Shown: positions 40,786 to 43,579 of the stretch, in pieces
How positions within the stretch are numbered: the first letter of the stretch is position 1
Layout: each line of letters starts with the position of its first letter
DNA from: Anaerolineae bacterium
GTDB taxonomy: Bacteria > Chloroflexota > Anaerolineae > B4-G1 > SLSP01
DNA length: 43,579 nucleotides
NCBI GenBank assembly: GCA_016931315.1
Contig: JAFGFB010000319.1
Location: forward strand, 1 to 43,579
Direction: 5' to 3'
Made by a program: the position numbers and the translations under genes
The notes under the pieces: model-generated
Seen by the model: the letters and a program-made list of their open reading frames with translations, nothing else
Told to the model about the DNA's origin: nothing
Databases searched by the model: none

Positions 40786-42585
40786 ATGCCCATTCGATTA
40801 CTACCAGAAGATATCGCATCGCGTATCGCCGCCGGCGAGGTCGTCGAACGCCCCGCATCAGTGATCAAAGAGCTCGTCGAGAACAGCCTGGATGCTGGTG
40901 CCACGCGCATCGAGACTGAAACCCTCGAGGGTGGACACAAACTGCTGCGCGTGCGCGATGATGGCGAAGGCATCGCCGCAGCAGAAGTCGCGCTCGCCTT
41001 TCGCCGCCACGCCACAAGCAAACTAGCGACAGCCGCCGACCTCTTCAACATCCTGACGCTGGGATTCCGGGGCGAGGCGCTTGCCAGCATTGCCTCAGTC
41101 AGCCAGTTGAGCTGCAATACCCGTCACGTTGCAGAAGTCGCGGGAACGCGGTTGCGCATTGCTGGAGGAGAGATTCTTTCCCAAAGCCCTGTGGGCTGGC
41201 CTAAAGGTACGGAAATCTGCGTGGAAGAGCTCTTCTACAACGTGCCGGCGCGGCGCAAATTCCTTCAGAGTCCGCGAACAGAACGCCGTCACATTGATGG
41301 ATTTCTCACCCGCTACGCCATCGCCTATCCCCACGTGGCATTTACAGTCGTTCACGATGGGCAAGAAATGCTGCGCACCAGCGGCAATGGCGTGCAGCGT
41401 GAAGCCCTGCAACAGGTCTATGGGCTTGAACTCGGCGCAAGTTTGCTAGAGCTGGCGCCCAAATGGGCATCTGGCGAAGGCTTGCGCGTGCGTGGCTACA
41501 CCGGAGACGTCACAACCCATCGCTCCAATCGAGGCTACATCACCCTCTTTGTGAATGGCCGCTGGATCGAAGACATGCGAATCACCTACGCCGTTATCCA
41601 GGCATATCACACGCTGCTGCCCGTGAACCGTTATCCCATTGCCTTCCTGCTGCTTGAAATGCCCGGCGAAGAGGTGGATGTCAACGTCCATCCGGCCAAA
41701 ACAGAAGTCCGCTTCCGCGACCCCGACGCAGTCTTCCGTACAGTACAACGCGCCGTACGCGCAACGGTGGTCAGCGAAGCCCCGATAGCCGCGGCATGGC
41801 AACCCGACTCCTCGAGCCGCAGTAACCTGGAAGCCCCTCAAGCCACCACACCGGCGCCGGAGCGCCAGGCAACCCAAAACGCGCTGTGGGTTGAGCTGGC
41901 AAGCCTGCGTCCCGCGCCACAACTCGCGCCGCGCGGGGAGACAGCCCCCACACCCGGTCCACAACAAACACCCTCGAGCGAACGCAGTTCACGCATTGCA
42001 CCGGGAATCAAACTGCCGCCGCTTCGCGTCATCGGTCAGGCAGCCACCACCTTCATCATCGCCGAAGGTCCCGACGGGCTATATCTGATTGACCAACACG
42101 CAGCCCACGAACGGGTGCTCTACGAACAGTTGCTCACCGCGTGGTCCGAAGGCGGCGTCCCGGCACAGCCCTTGCTAGAACCTGTGAGCGTGCAACTCTC
42201 AGCCGAAGACGCTGCCCGCATCGAGGAACACCTACCGGCGTTGGCGGAACTGGGGCTTACGGTCGAACCCTTTGGTCCCAACAGCTTCCTGGTACGCTCC
42301 GTGCCGGCAACATTGAAGCACCTTGCTCCCCAAGACCTTCTTGCCGATATTGCAGCAGCCGAACTGGACCGCTCCCCCATCCGCGAGGGATTAGAAGCCC
42401 AAATGGTGCGCCGTATCTGCAAGCGCGCGGCAATCAAAGCAGGGCAGACCCTCAGCCGTGAGGAGATGGAAGCCCTCATTCACGGATTGGAACAATGTCT
42501 ATCGCCGCGCACCTGTCCGCACGGGCGCCCTACAGTGCTGCAGATTTCTGTCGAGCAACTCGCATTGCAATTCGAAAGGACGTGA
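40786..42585 (+). CDS. mutL: DNA mismatch repair endonuclease MutL
   Basis: 599 residues. The N-terminal GHKL ATPase has KELVENSLDAGA (E29 as ATPase base, N33), RDDGEGI (58-64) and GFRGEAL. The C-terminal domain has the endonuclease motif DQHAAHERVLYE, that is DQHA-x2-E-x4-E, from about residue 436, and a final CPHGRPT, so this is the nicking type found in organisms without MutH. A Pro/Ala/Gln-rich linker (about 335-405) joins the two. ATG 40786 (MPIRLLPEDIASRIAAGEVV) is the family start. The frame is open back to 40585, but that extension covers a palindrome and the promoter. No mutS is in the window. Confidence 0.95.
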   Translation: MPIRLLPEDIASRIAAGEVVERPASVIKELVENSLDAGATRIETETLEGGHKLLRVRDDGEGIAAAEVALAFRRHATSKLATAADLFNILTLGFRGEALASIASVSQLSCNTRHVAEVAGTRLRIAGGEILSQSPVGWPKGTEICVEELFYNVPARRKFLQSPRTERRHIDGFLTRYAIAYPHVAFTVVHDGQEMLRTSGNGVQREALQQVYGLELGASLLELAPKWASGEGLRVRGYTGDVTTHRSNRGYITLFVNGRWIEDMRITYAVIQAYHTLLPVNRYPIAFLLLEMPGEEVDVNVHPAKTEVRFRDPDAVFRTVQRAVRATVVSEAPIAAAWQPDSSSRSNLEAPQATTPAPERQATQNALWVELASLRPAPQLAPRGETAPTPGPQQTPSSERSSRIAPGIKLPPLRVIGQAATTFIIAEGPDGLYLIDQHAAHERVLYEQLLTAWSEGGVPAQPLLEPVSVQLSAEDAARIEEHLPALAELGLTVEPFGPNSFLVRSVPATLKHLAPQDLLADIAAAELDRSPIREGLEAQMVRRICKRAAIKAGQTLSREEMEALIHGLEQCLSPRTCPHGRPTVLQISVEQLALQFERT

Positions 42586-42657
42586 ACGCCGCGGCGGTAG
42601 CGTGGCGTGGTGTTAAGCTATTTCCAAGTACAGTGACTTGCCAAAAGGAGGAAAAGA

Positions 42658-42954
42658 ATGGCGACTTTTGTGATGCTATGCAAACTGTCACTCCATTTCC
42701 CTGGCGAGGTGAAATCCCTGGCCGAACTAGACGCGGATTTAGGCCAGCGTTTGGCGACAGAGTTTCCTGAAGCCAAACGCGTCGCCAGCTACGTCTTGCT
42801 GGGAGAATACGACTTCCTGCACGTCTTCGACGTGCCCGATGCCACTCAGGCGGCCAAAGTCGCACTGCTCATTCACTCCCTGGGAATGGGCGCCACCGAA
42901 ACCCTGACCGCAATTCCGTTCCAGGAATTCCACAACGTGCTTGAGGAGGATTGA
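42658..42954 (+). CDS. GYD-domain protein
   Basis: 98 residues, the whole of a GYD-type ferredoxin-like fold: LATEFPEAKRVASYVLLGEYDFLHVFDVPD and ALLIHSLGMGATETLTAIPF, given here as two blocks. GYD proteins are small cytoplasmic proteins of unknown function, probably oligomeric. AAAGGAGG stands just upstream of ATG 42658. It follows mutL by 72 bp, and the next gene begins at the base after its stop, so the two are coupled. Confidence 0.8.
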   Translation: MATFVMLCKLSLHFPGEVKSLAELDADLGQRLATEFPEAKRVASYVLLGEYDFLHVFDVPDATQAAKVALLIHSLGMGATETLTAIPFQEFHNVLEED

Positions 42955-43407
42955 GTGCAAGCTGCCCCTGCGCCTATACCGACACAACGCCTGGATGCTC
43001 TAGCGCTGAGAATTCTCGGAATCTACGACCTTAGCGAACCACCGGTGCCTATCGAAACCATTCTACAACATCCACCCAAAGAGCTCCTTCCCACAGCGGT
43101 GGATATCACGGACCTCTCGCTGGTATTTGGTATCGGCGAACATCGCTACGAATACCGCGTTGCCGTCGCGCGCCTGCTCTACCGCGAGCTTTGCCGCTAC
43201 AAAGATGAGCACAATGAATCCCTGCCCTACACCAATGACGCGGCGCGCTACTTTGCCGCAGCCCTGCTCATTCCCGCCGAGTGGGCGCTCAAATACATTC
43301 GGCGCCCGCTGAGCAACCTGCAGCAAATCAGTGAGGCATTCCAGGTCCCAGAGTACATGATGGCAAGCCGGTTAGCGCAAATGGGAAAACGCGTGCGCGG
43401 CATGTGA
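42955..43407 (+). CDS. ImmA/IrrE-like protein lacking the metalloprotease motif
   Basis: 150 residues. The layout follows the ImmA/IrrE fold: N-terminal LRILGIYDLSEPPVPIETI, a helix where HExxH should be, then NDAARYFAAALLIPAEWALKY, which matches the family's E-x2-A-x2-FAAxLLMP block, and a helix-turn-helix-like tail (NLQQISEAFQVPEYMMASRL). The expected HELGH is replaced by RLLYRELCRY and the third ligand is not evident, so proteolytic activity is unlikely. It starts with GTG 42955, right after the GYD stop, with GGAGGA inside that gene. It may be a binding or regulatory derivative. Assignment by pattern only. Confidence 0.65.
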   Translation: MQAAPAPIPTQRLDALALRILGIYDLSEPPVPIETILQHPPKELLPTAVDITDLSLVFGIGEHRYEYRVAVARLLYRELCRYKDEHNESLPYTNDAARYFAAALLIPAEWALKYIRRPLSNLQQISEAFQVPEYMMASRLAQMGKRVRGM

Positions 43408-43533
43408 GGGCACAAACGACCAATCACCAGAAAAGGCTCATCGGGTATACGACAGAGTGTTGGGAAAAATAAGATCGCCATCTTGTAAACGACCTCATCA
43501 GCGATCAACTCTCTGCGCCTTCTTTCTGCAGGA

Positions 43534-43576
43534 GTGATTTTCGTGGTGAGGGCTGCGCCCTCACCACGAAAATCAC
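43534..43576. repeat. Dispersed palindrome, copy 7, at the window end
   Basis: Perfect 20-bp stem (43534-43553 with 43557-43576), loop TGC. The left flank (about 43487-43533) is nearly identical to that of copy 3. The window ends 3 bases after the stem, as a contig broken at a repeat would. The stretch 43408-43533 holds no gene. Confidence 0.78.
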
Positions 43577-43579
43577 AAA

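Noticed and set aside
3084-43576. Palindromes as plain Rho-independent terminators
   Set aside because: Several lie between divergent promoters, none is followed by a T-run on the relevant strand, and their flanks are conserved.
1-43579. tRNA, rRNA, prophage, transposase or known defence genes
   Set aside because: None could be recognised on either strand by reading; very divergent ones cannot be excluded without a covariance or profile search.

Overview
The window reads as a chromosomal segment of an uncultured-type Chloroflexota bacterium, probably Anaerolineae-like. The grounds are an orphan bacterial Elp3 radical-SAM/GNAT enzyme, a giant GT-C/DUF2298 protein with the 'YYY' signature known from Chloroflexi and archaea, several surface proteins with lamin-tail domains, an endonuclease-type MutL and moderately high GC. 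This placement is inference; no rRNA or tRNA gene was seen to confirm it.

Layout. (1) 1-7961: phosphate cluster on the + strand: phoB, phoR, a pstS remnant, pstC, pstA, pstB, a 66-codon remnant of an ArsC/low-molecular-weight phosphatase, and phoU. pstS and the arsC-like gene have each lost their middle part, and the space around pstS is filled with hairpin repeats. (2) 7968-10998: elp3 (-) diverges from a Trm9-like methyltransferase and a lipoprotein (+). The two promoters sit so close to the start codons that both mRNAs look leaderless. (3) 11017-19123 (-): a 1663-residue membrane glycosyltransferase-like protein, then a glgA-GH57 glycogen pair. (4) 19346-24298: a secreted lamin-tail/phospholipase-D protein, an EamA transporter and a small membrane protein. 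(5) 24306-27474 (-): M24 peptidase, AAA+ ATPase and glycerophosphodiesterase in one tight operon. (6) 27820-32846: a glyoxalase-II-like hydrolase, then on the - strand the housekeeping run rpsU-yqeY-pgpH-ybeY-dgkA and two tiny membrane proteins. (7) 33001-38115: response regulator with a roadblock-like tail and a GT-C membrane transferase (-), and a secreted clan GH-A glycosidase (+). (8) 38127-43407: TPR protein, ArsR regulator with CDP-alcohol phosphatidyltransferase, mutL, a GYD-domain protein and a degenerate ImmA/IrrE-like protein.

Gene organisation is very compact. Many neighbours overlap by ATGA/GTGA/TGATG, and convergent genes end within 6-18 bp of each other or overlap, without visible terminators. 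Seven intergenic palindromes (stems of 15-21 bp, tiny loops) form a dispersed family whose arms differ between copies yet stay self-complementary. One of them lies 3 bp from the right end of the window.

The most interesting biology is the Elp3/Trm9-like divergent pair, which together could make a eukaryote-style wobble-uridine modification in a bacterium. Next come the leaderless promoters, the covarying hairpin family and the internally deleted pstS and arsC genes. No CRISPR array, insertion sequence with a transposase, prophage or recognisable defence system was found.
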